From Dromiciops gliroides (Eukaryota; Chordata; Mammalia; Microbiotheria; Microbiotheriidae), in assembly GCF_019393635.1 (NCBI RefSeq), contig NC_057861.1, positions 361,134,453-361,198,452 of the forward strand: 64,000 nucleotides of DNA. The letters are read 5' to 3'. The position numbers and the translations under genes are program-made. Below the pieces are notes generated by a model. That model was not told the origin of the DNA. It searched no databases and was given only the letters and a program-made list of their open reading frames with translations. Of this stretch, positions 10,221 through 24,824 are shown piece by piece. The first letter of the stretch is position 1; every line of letters starts with the position of its first letter.

Positions 10221-10854
10221 TTCTCGGTGGGGAAGAATCTATTTTTAAGCTAAATGATGGAGAAACAAAGGCCTTTCAAAATGAGAAAATGGTCTTTTCT
10301 TCAAAGTCCAATTTGATCTTCCAACATAGCAAACCTCCACTTCTCTAGCCTTGTTCTGTTATTTAAAAAAAAAAACCAAAAGCCAAAAAAAAAAAACCCC
10401 ATAGTATATAATCACCCATACTCTATTAGTACATACTGTTACTCAGAATGTTCTTCTGCATGAAATTAGAGAACAATTACTCTAATACATTTAGGATTGA
10501 AAAGGTACACCTGGTTCACTTTGACTGAATTCTTTGTGATTTGATAGGAGATTTAAAAACATTTTTAAAGAGTTACAGGGGAAAGGTAAAACGCCATAGT
10601 ATGTTCTTGTGATAAAGCATGTGTAGCAAGATCACTATGGGGACACTGCTTTTTTTTTTTTTTTAACGTGCCAGATGACACACACAAGTTCTCAAACACA
10701 AGGGCAAATGCACAATTGATTTACAACTATATCTCAAAACCAGAAAAAGGATTATATACAAAAAGCCTTGACAACTACTCCTTTCTTTACATGTTTCTTG
10801 GTTTAATTAATGTTTTGAGAAGAGTTCTGCTTTGTTGGATACATTATAATCACA
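10221..10854. other. Intergenic sequence with A-runs
   Basis: No gene or named repeat. Homopolymer A-runs near 10365-10400 and a T-run near 10650. Confidence 0.35.
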
Positions 10855-10860
10855 TTTATT
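10855..10860 (-). terminator. Candidate RETREG1 poly(A) signal
   Basis: AATAAA on the minus strand, followed by TGTGATTATAATGTATCC, which contains a CA and T/G-rich residues. Chosen because it ends the repeat-free block; other AATAAA hexamers exist nearby. Confidence 0.35.
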
Positions 10861-12984
10861 TTTGAGCAAATAGCATTAAAGTGCACACTTGCTTACAATG
10901 CCACTGTTTAAAGAAAGCTAGTATGTCTGATCTACTATACTTGCAATCCTGGTAACACCTTTTCCCAAGCCAACTCCCACCCCACCCCACCCCAAGCCCC
11001 TTTTAATTTATATATTTTTAAATATCTGACCCTCTAACCTTTCACTGTTTATCCATCACACAAGTCAACTCTTGACAATCTTCTGTTAGGCTTGTCCTCT
11101 TTATACTTTTATTACTACCTGGATTGTCTTACAGGTACACTAAGGGGGGAGGGGGACACTTGTATTTTTTTCTCAACTGAGAAATTGAAATGGCTTCTCT
11201 AAGTTTAGACAAGAATGTTTTTATGAGGAAGCACATATGAAGAAAGAAGCTGGAAACTATTACAATATTAATATATAGCTTTTTCTTCATGCCCAGAAAC
11301 TTTCATTGAATGGAATTAGGACATATTTCCCCAAAACCACACAATTTGTTTAACGAATAGTTTTCCTTTGTTCCAGAATGGGCAAGATAACAAAGGCACA
11401 GACTCACTTTGTACCAAAAAGGACAAGCAAACACAGCCACTAGGCACCTACAGACACAAAAACACAGCAGTGACAAATAGGAAATGTCAAAAGTCTTATG
11501 TAACTTTTCTCCCTACAATATTTGGCAAATTCAGTCTAGATTTTTAATACCTCAGAAAGAAAAATAAATAAATAAGGTACACTACATTAAAATGTAGGAT
11601 TACTTATAAATTTTCTTTAGGAAGATAAGGCAGGTAAACAAAATGAGAGAAAAATAGGCTTCCTATATGCTGGGATTATCCCTTCCTTTCTGAGGGTCCC
11701 AGGTGACCATGTTCATTTTTTTTTAAATGCCAGCTATAGTAGGTTGGTTTTTTTAATAGCTGACATGGTCCCTCAACCCTTCTCAAAGTTTCACATTAAT
11801 AAATTGGCTTAATGTCTTTCTTCATTTCTTAATAACAAATCTGTTCCTTATAACAAATTTAGTTATTTAAAGATTATCCAAAAAGGCTTTTGTAATATTA
11901 TGATAGATAAAATCTATTCCAGAACCCAAATCATCAAGAGATTACACGTGTAGACTTAAAATGACAAATAAATACATTTCCAAACAAACTGAATTCCTCT
12001 CTTGCTTAAACGTCCCAGACAAGGGGTATGGGACTAAATAATTCTGCTAGGCAACTGACATTCACAAATCACAGCATAGACTGGAGAACTCCACAGTTTT
12101 AGGGACTACTGTTTCATCAACTAATGTAGGAAATAAATATATCTTCAGCCCATATCTGTATAGGAAGAAGGCCTGTTTATGTTAAACATCAGCACTCACA
12201 AAATCCCTATCACAAGCATTTGACAAACAGAAGACAAAATACAACAGAAATTTTGTCTGTTTACATCATGATCAGCGTCTACATAACATAGCAATACTTG
12301 CTTCTTGATGGCAATTGATTTAGGAGCAGGCCACTTTACAAATCTATAAGCCCACAACTGCAGAAATAACCTGGAAATGTATCAGCCTATCCAAAGAGTT
12401 TAAAATAATGGTTTATGTAAAATCATTTTACTTTCCTAGTTAATTACTTTTGATAGTGCTATCCAAGTTCTTAATTTTTAAAAAAGAAATGATGGGAGGA
12501 TTCTTTAACACCAAATATTTTTAAATGTTTTGTAATACTAGGGGGAAAGAAAAAATAGTGGGGGAAAGGACAGCATAAAGCTATTTATATTATGTTTGCA
12601 ATGTCTGTCTTTGACTGTGTCACAGTAAACTGCTCTGCAGACTTGAAAGATTAAGTATGATGAAAAGAATAGAGAATACTTGAAGAGTTGTATGATTCTA
12701 AAATTTGAACTTTTCTTTTTAAAGAAAACATTCCTTTCTAATAACACAGTGGATATAGAATTTGTTTCCATGCTATTAGGTCAAGGTATAATGATAAGAA
12801 ACATTGAATTTTCAGTTTCAGCTGATATATATCCAGTTAATTCACTGCAGAAGGGAAAATAGGACAACAAATCTAAAGTAATAGTTAAAGCTCACAGCTC
12901 ATATAATTTTCTTTTTTTTCTTTTTGTTTGTTTTAAATTTTTTTGTGGTTTATTTCTGCTCTGTTGCAAGCTCTGATTCCCAAG
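10855..12984 (-). other. Probable RETREG1 3'UTR
   Basis: About 2.1 kb downstream of the TAA free of recognisable SINEs or LINEs, unlike the flanks, consistent with a constrained exon. An AATAAA lies at 10860-10855 on the minus strand and is a candidate poly(A) signal. Another AATAAA at 12954-12949 is only about 30 nt after the stop and seems too early. The true end is not resolved. Confidence 0.45.
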
Positions 12985-13481
12985 TTAATGGCCTCCCAGC
13001 AGATTTGAAAGGAAGCCCGAAGATTTCTTTTGCTGTGGTTCTGCATCCTGGTCTTGCGTAAGTCCCAGTTCACTCTCGATCTGATCGAGCTCTGACTGGT
13101 CCAGTAGTTCAAAATCATCACCTTCTTCTGTGTCTGTGTCTTCCCCTGGGCTAGGTGCAGGCTGGGAAGTTGCTTTCTGCGTTCCCTGCTGCAACTGGTC
13201 TTTGATGGCAGCAGACATTGCAGCTACAATGACATCACCAGCAAGATTACCCATCAACTGAATGGTCTGGTCACTGCTCAGAGGAAGGGTAAGACCAGCT
13301 GCTAGCTGCCTGTCTTTGCTCTGTCTGTGAACACTATCCACCTGCTCTTTTCTCTTGTACTGGATGGGCAAGCCAATACTCAACTCGTCTTCATCATTTG
13401 TTCCCATGCCATTTTCTAGAGATGGAAATTCTGAAAGATCTCTGGAGAAAGCTTCCTCCTGTTCACTGGGTCGGTCAAGAT
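12985..13481 (-). CDS. RETREG1: RETREG1 last coding exon, with LIR motif
   Basis: Acceptor CTCTTATAG, then ATCTTGACC, completing the Asp split after the previous exon. It encodes [26 protein letters not shown]-type helix sequence ([20 protein letters not shown]), [15 protein letters not shown] acidic residues and the LIR core FELL at 13113-13102. It ends [13 protein letters not shown] and stop TAA at 12987-12985. This C-terminus is the most recognisable part of the family. Confidence 0.97.
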
Positions 13482-16400
13482 CTATAAGAGAATTGAGATA
13501 AGCATATGAGAAAACTGAAATAAAATTCTTCACTCTGAAGAATGCCTTATTTTAGTCTGAACCCTTAGGCAGTTTACAAAGCTGTCCCAGCTTTTTCTGT
13601 ATCACCATGAACCAGCAGAGACCTGAGACAGAATTGGATCTTGTAGGTAAATTATAGACTGAATCCTCTTCCTCCATTTTCCAAAATCTGCTGACTCAGA
13701 GGCCAGAGCAGCACGAAGTTGATAATGCTAAGCAACAAGGTATATGCTTAACCTGTAATCAACTGTATATATGATGGCACACATTGAACAATGGGCCAAT
13801 GTCCAATATTTATCTTGATGGGCTGCTTAATGTTTAATTTTCAAAGCAAATCAAAACAAGAAAAGTTCTCCCCCTTTGTGGTATGAACAGCATATATCAA
13901 TGTCAAATCGGAAATAATCACGAAATTAAAAGTGTTCTTACATATGAAATGGGTACTTTCTTGACTTCTGCTTTTCCCTGATAACTGTGTAATTAGCCCC
14001 TCAGGCAAATATGGGCCATTAGCCTATGGATGAATGTTAGCTATAACATACATGAGAAACTTTCAATATCCCCATATGTGTTTCTTTAGGGAAAGAGATA
14101 AAAGAAGCCATATCTACCTCAGCTCCATATTCAACGTAAGAATTTCTGGATATAAACTTGATACTCATCCACAAAATAAAGTAGACCTTGAGTATCCTGT
14201 TTATACTTAGTCTTAACTCCTACCTACAGGAATGTTTTAAAATTCATCTTAAAATTCTTTTCATATAGTATATATTAGGCACTTAATATTTCTATCTTCA
14301 GACACATACTGAGTTAATTACTCTTTTGTTAATATAACAGTTAAGTCACTGGTAGTATTTAAAAGTCTTTAATTTTAGTATATGGGGGTCAGAGGGGAGG
14401 GGAGGCACTTACCATATGGAGCTTACGATAAAAGTGAACTAGGATGTAATTAGACTATTATTTCTACTAAAGCCCTAATCTCATGCTTTATCAGACATAA
14501 TTCTACGATAGCATGGAAGTGAAGCTAAGTTCTCATAATGATCAAAGAATGAGAGATAGAAGGAACTTTCAAGGACGTAGAGACCAACTTCCTCGTTTTA
14601 ATGAGAAAACTGGGGCTTTCCTTTTGAGAACCCTCTGACTGGAGAGGGGGGAAAGTGGACACTGGAGACATCCCCTGATCCTTCACATAGAAGGAGGGCT
14701 CTCTGGGAATTCACTTCATCATTTTCTACCCAGCTGTTTTCCTGGACTTATCTCCAAAAACTCATCATTCTGAAAGATGACATCAACTCTGAAACTCTCA
14801 CCTCCTAAGACCATCTCCTCCCTTGGATGCAGGACTTTATCATGGTCCCCATGCTTTAACCTTTCCTGAACTCCCAGCTTTTCAGCTTCTTTCTATGTTT
14901 TGTCTTCCCCCATTTGATTGTGAGCTCCTTGAGGGCAGAGATAGTTTTCTTATGCCTTTCTTTGTATCCCTAGAGCTTAGCACACTGCTTGGCCCAAAAT
15001 AGGTGCTTAATAAAATTTTAGTGACTCTGACAAAGAAGTTAAGTGACTTTGCCAAGGTCGCAGCTCTAGTAAGTGTCTGAGTCAAGATCTGAACCTCCTT
15101 CGTCCTGATGCAAGTCCAAGGCATTACCCACTTATACCCTTCTACCTGTGAAGCACAAACCCTGGCAAGTCCTATCAAGCTGGACAGTCTTCAAATACGA
15201 TTCCTGAGGCTGACTATTTCTTCTGAACAAGGACCAGCAAAGCTAAACATAGACAGACTCATCATCCAAGAATTTGTCAATAGATGACAAATGTTTTTAG
15301 CTGTAGTGACTCAAGACAGCTAGATAGCTCAATGGCTAGAGCAGTGGACCTGGAGTCAAGAAGACCTGAGTTCAAATCCGACATCTAACTAACTGTGACT
15401 TAGGACAAGTCACCTAACATGTCTGTCTCAGTTTGCTCATCTGTAAAAAATCTACTATTGGTTGTTGTGAGAATAAAAGAATGTTAAGGTACTATATAAA
15501 TATGCTACTGCTGCTGCTGCTGCCGCCACCACCACTGCCACCACCTCCACCACCTCCACTTCCACCATCAAGGTATACAAGGGTTCTGATCTATATTCAG
15601 GGAAGAAAGACTAACTACAGTGATAAAATCACAATTTCTTGAAGCATCAAAATGTTATTTGAGTGGGTGATTTTTCTACCTAGTTTTCCATCTCTCTCCA
15701 AAATGGATCAATAAAGTAATGGATAACTTTACTATACATGTTAAAAGTGGATAGAGTGCTAGACTTGGACTTAGGAAGACCTGAGTGTGAATCCTGTCTC
15801 AGATACTTACTAGTTATGTGTCCCTGGGCAAGTCACTTAACCCCTCTCAACTTCAGTTTTATGATCTGTAACTACTACTTAAATCTTACCACATAAGATG
15901 AAGAAGAAATGAGATAATGTATATAAAATGCTTTACAAACATTAAAGTGTTACATAAATGCTTATTATTTATTATTATTATTTGTTGCCTATACCCCACT
16001 TAATTGAGTGCTGCCACTACCAAACATTCATTTTTATAACTGTTATTAAGCTCCTAAAGATCTTTTCCCTTTTTTCTTAGTACAGTGCCTTAGGGCACAG
16101 AGCTGCTTTATTTTATACTTAAAAACATGACCCCAGTCCTTGAAGATTTGCATATATTCAACAATCAACCACAGAACACTGGAACCTTCTGGCAGGTCAA
16201 CAATCATCTAGTACCTTGCAATCTCACATATGATGAATCCCCTGAGGCCCAGAAGTTGGTGAAATGACTGACAGGCCTGAGATCACACAAACAGCTGGAA
16301 CTGAGACAAACCCCTGGGCTCCTGAAAATGGAGTCCCTGCTATTTAGACTGTGTTATGCTACCTTCCTCATCCATTCATTAGGGATACTTCCAGGAATCT

Positions 16401-19400
16401 TTTTCTTTGTAAAATATATTGAAAATGGAAGATACTGATTTTTCTGAGGGGCTGACTTTTACTCTGCTTATACTTATAATTTCTTTTTATGTTTTTTGTT
16501 TTGGTTTTTTTGGTGAGGCAATGAGGGTTAAGTGACTTGCCCAGGGTCACACAGCTAGTAAGCATCAAGTGTCTGAGGCCAGATTTGAACTCAGGTACTC
16601 CTGAATCCAGGGTCGGTGCTTTATCCACTCCACCACCTAGCTTCCCCCTATAATTTCAAATAGAAATAGAAATTACTCCCCTCCACTGATGGTGATCACA
16701 GCCTCTCTATAACTTGGCAGGTTGTTTTTTGTTTTTTTTAATCAGTCCACAACCCTGCAGCCACCAAGTTATGAACTTCTCTAAACTTTGTCAGACTAGT
16801 TCCCTAATAGCTGCACTCAAAACATTTCTAGTTTGCTAAGACTTGTTCCTCTGCCACAGCCTTTGAGAATCTAATGGTCAGCCCCATGTCTTGATGTCCA
16901 ATGAAACATCAAAGCAAAGGTCAGATGATACTGATTCTGAAGAGAACTGATAACTGATAAGATTCTCCTCTAAGTTTTAGTGATGGTCTTGGAGGATTAT
17001 ATTAAAGAAAACTGTGCTATACTGACCTAAATGGATCTATCCAAAATTTATACAATTTGTTATACTGAATTTATACAAAAATGATTAAGTCTTTCACATT
17101 TTATGATATGTAAAAAAAGGGGGGAAGTGGGAGTCACCATAACTTGCTACACATTCAACTGTCATTCCCTAGTATTAAGTGAGGGAAGATTGTTCCCTTT
17201 GCAGCATGGTACAGTGGGGGCAATCTGATACAAAAGTATCAGGATATGAAGTCAAAAGGACCTAATTTTAAATCCTACTTTGGGGAAACCTAGGATTCAG
17301 TTTCTGCAAATGTAAAATGAAGGGCTTGTACTCAATGGATTCTATTTTCTCTTCTAGCTCTAAGTGTATGATTCTATGAGAGATCTGTTCAGTATCCAAA
17401 TCACTCCTTATACAAAGGTTACAAAAGATTATTTTTGCAAGATGTTTTAATACTAATTTAGTCTATCAAAAAGCAATGGCATACATTACATTATGGTATT
17501 ACATTAAGACACAGCTAGCTGGGGGCAGGTAGGTGGCACAGTGGATAAAGCACCAGTCCTGGATTCAGGAGGACCGGAGTTCAAATCTGACCTCAGACAC
17601 TTGACACTAACTAGCTGTGTGACCCTGGGCAAGTCACTTAACCCTCACTGACCCTCGCCCCCCCCCCAAAAGGCACAGCTAGCTGATACAATGGAGGAGT
17701 GCTAGGCCTGGAGTCAGGAAGACCTTAACTTCAAAATCAGCCTCAGGTTCTAACTAGCTGTGTGACCCTAGGCAAGTCACTTAACCTGTTTGCTTCAGTT
17801 TCCTCAACAGTAAAATGGGAATAATAATAGTACCTACCTCCCAAAGGTTGTTGTTACAAGGATCAAATGAGATATCTGTACAGTACTTAGCACAGTGCCT
17901 GTAATAGGCACTATGTACATGCTAGTTATTATCATCATCACAACTGTTACATACCATCAGAAGTGTCTGTTTGTGGAGTACATCCTTCTGACAGATTGAA
18001 GGTCCCATTATCAGTCCAAGATACCTCTGATATGTCTGTATCAGACACGGATAGCTCTTTGGCAACAGTTGTAAGGCTAACCTGTGACAAATCAGAAAAA
18101 TTAAATTTGCATTCCAACCATCTTTTCTTGTGCAAACACTAACAAAAGTGGTTGTGAGATTAAAATGGCAGATAATTTAACTAATGTATGTTGAAGTTCT
18201 ACCATAATGAACATTCAGTTTTGTTGTACGTAAGTGAATTTACGGTCAAATTCAAAAGGGAACAACTGAAAACCAAACACAAAATACCTTAGGACAAAGG
18301 GCTGAAAAGTCTAATTCACTGTCATCTTTGTGATTTTTTTCTTTATCTGCCTCTGTTGAGAAAGAAAATACACATATAAGCTTTCAGTTTCCTAGCATTT
18401 CTACAAATAATACATCTTTTCTACCATGACTTCCTTGTTCACACCCATTCCACATTTCTCAAATTCTCAAACACTTCCAAATTTTGACTGTTTTCACAGC
18501 AGGAACCTCATTTATGAGCAGAATGAATTATTTATATATAGAACTATCATTGGCCTAGATAAGCTCGAGTGGGAAGCCAGTTTTCCTACTTCTCCTTCCA
18601 TCCCTCCCCCTGGTTATGATTCTTCTCTATTCCCATCCTCATTCTGTTTCACCTTATTTCTTCTCTAGGATTTCTCTACTCCATATTATCAATATCCCAC
18701 TCTCAAATTAATGCAACTTAAACTAAGGACTTTAATCAGTAATAGCAAAATATAAAATGTTTAAACCTTTCACCACTACAGCTTCTCCCATTTAAACCTC
18801 ATTCATTCAATAAATGCAGAGTAAAGTGTGAAACACTTGGTGGGGGCAGGGGGATATGTAAAAACAAATAAGAAAAAGTCTATAAGGACCTTGCTCTCTT
18901 GAGAATTTAGATAGAAAAAAAACTTTTAAGTTTCTAATTGAAATAAAATGTATATTATTTTTGGTAGAGACAGTAGAAATAGTGGATAGTTCAGGGCTTT
19001 GCTCACAGAGAAAATTCTTCAGTCTAACTCAAGAACGATTCACATACGTATGCCTCATTTCATATAGAGAATGGATGTTTCAAACCTCACTTACCAGATC
19101 TCTCTCGCCTCTTTTGGTTAATATATTCTCCTATTCCAAAATCTAGTTTCAACAGAAATGACTTGATCTTGCTGTATACTCTTTGTCCAAATTCATTGCA
19201 CTTAAACAGTGGACACAAAAAGGCACAGAGTACTACAAGAAAGAAAGGGCAAAAAAAGTATTTATTTTCAAGGGTTCAGAATCCTAGGGAAAAAAAGACA
19301 CTGAATGTCTCTTATCAAATAAGTGTTTATTTCTTAGGAACAGTACTGTGCACTGGACAGAATAGAAACTGTGAACACAACATAATGAACTTATTTCACA

Positions 19401-22400
19401 AACAAAGCAGCCTTTCACTTTCCTTTTCTCATCTTCATCATCACCACTGTCACCACAAGACAACTTTTAACAATAAGTCTTGTTCAAAAGTTGGCGGTAA
19501 ACCAGAGTTCTATTCATTCATGCCCTTGCAACCTGAAAACTGTGAGCCAAAGCACTTGTACATGGGCTATTTCATTTTCAGGGAAAATAAATTTCAGAAA
19601 TTCAGTATGTTATACTGGAAAGAAGACAGGAATTGGGGTCAAATGACCAGGGATGTAGTTGTAGCTCATTGATAACTGAATGGATGTTTAACTTTGATCT
19701 GGTTGTTCTTAGAAAACCATTAATCAAGTACCTGGGGTGGCTAGGTGGCACAGTGGATAGAGCACTGGCCCTGGAGTCAGGAGTACCTGGGTTCAAATCC
19801 GGCCTCAGACACTTAACACTTAGTAGCTGTGTGACCCTGGGCAAGTCACTTAACTCCAATTGCCTCACTAAAAAAAAAAAAATCAACAAGTACCTGTTTA
19901 AGTACTTACTATGTGCTAGGCACATGGTGCTATGTGTTGGGATTTTTTTAAAAAGCAAAAACAGGCCCTGCCTTCAAGAAGATTACATCTAATGGGGGAG
20001 AAAACATGTATAAATTGAAACATAAAAGATAAATATGGAAGTTGAAAGCCTTAAAGGGACAAGAGTAGCAGCTGGAGATGGCACTCAAAAAAATTGAGTC
20101 TTAAAGTAAGTTAGAGAGATTCCCACACAAAAAATATATATTTACCACAATTATACCACAAATACAATATAAATTAGACAAAGATAAGAGGGTAAACTTA
20201 CATACAAAGTAGGAGAGTATGACTCCAGGAATGTAACTTCCTAAGATTGTAAAAAATGTGCACACACTGCAGACCAGGAGGCAAAACTAGAAATTTAACA
20301 ACAACAAAAAAAAGGTGCTGTTAATATTCATATGATGAAGACGTTATTATTGCTGCAAATACACCCCCCAAATATTCTTACAAGTTATTTATTGTGAACT
20401 TTAAAAATAACTTATTTGGGGGTAGCTAGGTGGTGCAGTAGATAAAGCATCAGCCCTGGATTCAGGAGGACCTGAGTTCAAATCTGGCCTCAGACACTTG
20501 ACATTGTGTGACCCTGGCAAGTCACTTAACCCTCATTGCCCCACCAAAACAAACAAACAAACAAACCAAAACAACAAGTAAATCAACTTACATTTATAAT
20601 TCAAGTTAAAAAAAAAACCTTTCGATTTAGGGGTGTCCCTAACAATTATTATTTTCCCTTTTGCATCATCTTCAATTGTTTTTTCATCTACTCCTGTACT
20701 TTTGTCTACAGTTTCCTTTTATCATGTTATAATGAATATAATGAATGCATACACTGATCTAGTTTGGCTTTCTTCATTTGATATTATCTCATGTCTTTCT
20801 AAAATTCCTTATACTCCTTATATTGCATTCTTAATCACATGCTTTATACTATACATATATTACAATACAAAAATATATTCTTTCAGTATTAGATACATAG
20901 GGAAAGGTTTTTAAACAACCATTTTTTCATATTAAGGACTACTGTTCTCCCTTGACAACAGATCAACAATAGCCTCACATCAATACTTGATCATAATAAC
21001 TTTAAAGGATACATAGGGCCTAACTGATACAATAAGTTACAACCTTAATTATCACAATGACAATATTGCTGCCAAATGCAAAAAGATGGAAAACTTGATG
21101 TTACTTGGTAAATGTCCTTTCAATAAAGCATCATTTTAAGAAAAAATAAGCTCATTCTTCAAGCCAATCATATTTCACAAACATATCACAATATTCCAAA
21201 GCATATATGCAAATATAATAATATGCCCAGGTAGTAGGCTGCATCATGGACTTGACCTTTCCCCTCCCCAACCCCTGCTTTACCAATCCAATGAAGACAA
21301 CAGTAAGTCATGGGGAAGGCAGGCTATGAAAAGTTAATTGAATTTCCACCAAACACATGTAAGGATAAAATGACCATCAACCACACATCCTATTCCCCTC
21401 ACTGCCAAACAGCTATTCTCCAGATTCTCAGACTCAACTCTTCAAATTAAACATCTTACTAGGCATTTTCCTTTTCCTTTTATTTTTCAAGTGGGGATAT
21501 TAAATTATAATATGCAAGTGGGAGAAACCCATTAAAACGACATAATTGGGGACAGCTAGGTGGCACACTGGATAAAGCACAGGCCCTGGATTCAGGAAGA
21601 CTGGAGTTCAAATTTGGCCTCAGACATTTGATACTTACTAGCTGTGTGACCCTGGGCAAGTCACTTAACCCTTAATGTCCCGCAAAAAACAAAACAAAAC
21701 AAAATACATCATTAAGACACGTTGGCCTTTTCCCATAATGGCAAACTCCTTGTAGTATGACCTTGTTGCCCACAGTGGCTGAGGCAAGAGAGCTCCTTAT
21801 TCATTAGGAAAGCCTCAGAAGTTCAGAATTTCAAGACTGGTGTCTGACTGGACACAGGGACTGTATCAGGAAACATGGGCTGGAAAGAGGAGCAACATAG
21901 GTGAGTCTGCAAAGGCATCCCCAAACCTGGGAGTCCTGGTAGAATCCTGATGACTGGAGCTTCCAAAGTGAGCTATAGTACCGTACAAGCATTGTGAGAT
22001 CTTTATACTGGCTGAGACCAAGCTAAGAGGATATGGGAGGGAAAGTTGCTTTGTGGCTTAGATTATTTGAATGTAACAATTATTTTTATATTAGGTATTT
22101 TCTCATTGGTCTATGTTACAGTAAACTTCATGAGTACAACCCTGCATATGGGGGGGGGCGGGGTTGGATGGGGAAGGGTGTTACTTCATTACTAGTACCT
22201 ATAGGAAGTTACACCTATTTTGTACAGAGGGGAGGAGAGATAATATGAATTATTCTATACTTTGTTTAGGGTCCAGAGTACATTACTTTCCGTATTCTGT
22301 CATAATTAAATATTTACTGTTTGATTTTTTTTTAAGATAAAAAAATTTATTCCCTTACAGAAAATTAGGGACAAATATTCATACTTAATTTTTTGTACAT

Positions 22401-24782
22401 CACTTTTTTTAAATAAGCATTTTAATTTAAAGTTTTGAGTTCCAAATTTTATCCCTCCTTCCCTCCCTCCCCCCTCCCTGAGGCAGTATCAGATATAGGT
22501 TATACATGTGCAGTTATGTAAAACATTACCATATTAGTCATTTTGTATAAGAAAACTTTAATAAAAGAAAAAAATCAAAGAAAGTGAAAATAGCATGCTT
22601 CAGTCTATGTTCAATATCAGTTCTTTCTTTGGAGGTGGATATTATGCTTCATCATTAGTCCTTTGGGATTGTCTTGGATCACTGTATTGCTGAGAATAGT
22701 TGTCATTCACAGTTCTTCATTGAACAATATTGCTGTCACTGTGCACAACGTTCTCTTGGTTCTGTTCACTTCACTATACATCAGTTCATACAAGTCTTTC
22801 CAGGCCTTTCTGAAATCATCCTGCTTGTCATTTCTTATAGTAAAATAATATTCCATCACCATCATATACCACTTGCTATTTGATTTGTGACTCTTGTATG
22901 TCCTAGGAATAGTGCATACTAGAAAAAGATTTTGAGTCATATTTGTGTAATTAGGACACAAACAAACACCCCCACTGAACTGGAGGAAGATAGGATTACC
23001 AGAGCTGAGGGAGTATCATGGTTAAAAGGAATCTGAAAAAGGTATGTGTGAGAAAGACATACATACCTTCTGAAAAAGAAGTGATTAAAAAAAGAAGGGC
23101 TAAATTTCATGTTAACATTTTACATTTTTAACCTTTGACATGAGAAAGATAAAGGCAATCTGATGAAATATGAAGAGAAATTAAGATGTGGAACAAAATT
23201 AAGTTTTTGAAACACCAGGCTCCAAGACACACTACAGAATATTTTTAGTGACCTAAGCTTCTCTCAAACACTGATCAGTCTTAATAACAACAACATTTTT
23301 TTTCAGTGATTCTGTATGATAGTAGTCAAGGAACATCACAGGGCATCAAGGCAATGGAGAAGGCACATGAACATACAGCAGCACAGTACCGAAACAAACA
23401 ACTGAGTGTGAAAAGGGGCATAAAGGATATCATCAAGGAGATTTGTGGCTGGAAAGAAAAGGATGGACTGCTCACATAGGAAGAGGTTGAAACAGCTGAG
23501 GTTAACAGTTTGTGTTCCACTGGTATTCATGCTATAATCTTAAAAATAATAACAATAGCTAGCATGTATATAGCATTTTTAGTTTTGCATAGCACTTTAA
23601 AAATATCTCATTTTACCCTCACAACCACCCTGGAGGGTAGGCACCTCATTTTCAAGTAGGGAAATGGAGAATGACAGAGATAAGTGGCTCTACTCAGTCA
23701 TACAGCTTATGAAGCTGAATCTGAACTCAGGTCTTCCTGATTCCAGGTCTAGCATCTCTCCAGCAGGCCACCTGGTGATCTTAAAAGGAAGGCCCCAGTT
23801 CAGTAATATCTTAAACAACTTTAAAAGAAAATCTTCTAGACAAGTTTTAAAATATTTCAAATAGAATTAAATATCTTAATACTGGAATAGAGTAATTGCA
23901 ACCTTTAGTGCTCACAGGGAGGGAGTGGAAGACAAAGGAACTTAAGGGTTCCTCTTTATATAATCAAGGTAGAAGTTTATTGTCAGTGCTGCCACACCTA
24001 GGTGCAGCCCTATTCCCAAGGGCTTACCTCAGAAGCTGCTGAAAAAGTAAAGGGGGCCTCTCTAGAACTAGGTTGCCAAGGTGACTAGTCTCAGAGGAGG
24101 GCATTACTGTGCATTTTGCCCATGTGATACTTCTCAGTTATCCTCTTTTCAAAAAGGTTGAAGGAGTCCTTTACATGAGACACTTCCTTCCCCACAAATC
24201 CAATTCAACAAACATTTTTTAAGGGTCATTATTTATTTTGTGTTAAAAAGGACTTCCAATAATATTTATTTTATTTGTTCTCTTTAATCATGTGTATTTC
24301 TAGCAAATGCTTACTTTTTACAATAGGATAAATGTGATTCTCTAACACGGAGTCTGAAAATCAGGCTGTCATAAATTTCTCAGACAGAAGTTTCCCAAAT
24401 ATTTTTTTGCTTTTGGAGGGAAGGGGGAAGAAAAAAATTAGTTTTATTTTCCTACAGCAGCAGCCAAAAGAGAATCATGCTGAATTCACAAAGTGCTTTA
24501 TGGCTTATCTCATTTGAACATAACAAGAAATCCCAAATTCAGAATATAAGCGTAGCTGACTTTATGCTAATATAATATAGCATCCACACCTCTAAAACCC
24601 TCTCATTTAATAATACTTTTAACATTTATAAGATCCTTTTCTCACAATAACTCTGTAAGAAACATTGTTTAAGTATTATTATTCCTAATTTAGCGCTGTG
24701 GAAAAGTGGCTTACCCAGGGCAACCAAAGCTAGTATAGTGACAGAATTGGGATTGAAATTCAGGTTGTCTGCCTCTAATTTT

Positions 24783-24824
<42 letters not shown>

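Noticed and set aside
12949..12954. AATAAA about 30 nt after the RETREG1 stop as the main poly(A) signal
   Set aside because: It would give an implausibly short 3'UTR; kept only as a possible alternative.
22707..22961. 84-codon minus ORF ([20 protein letters not shown]...)
   Set aside because: Translation of the marsupial L1 3' end, not a host gene.
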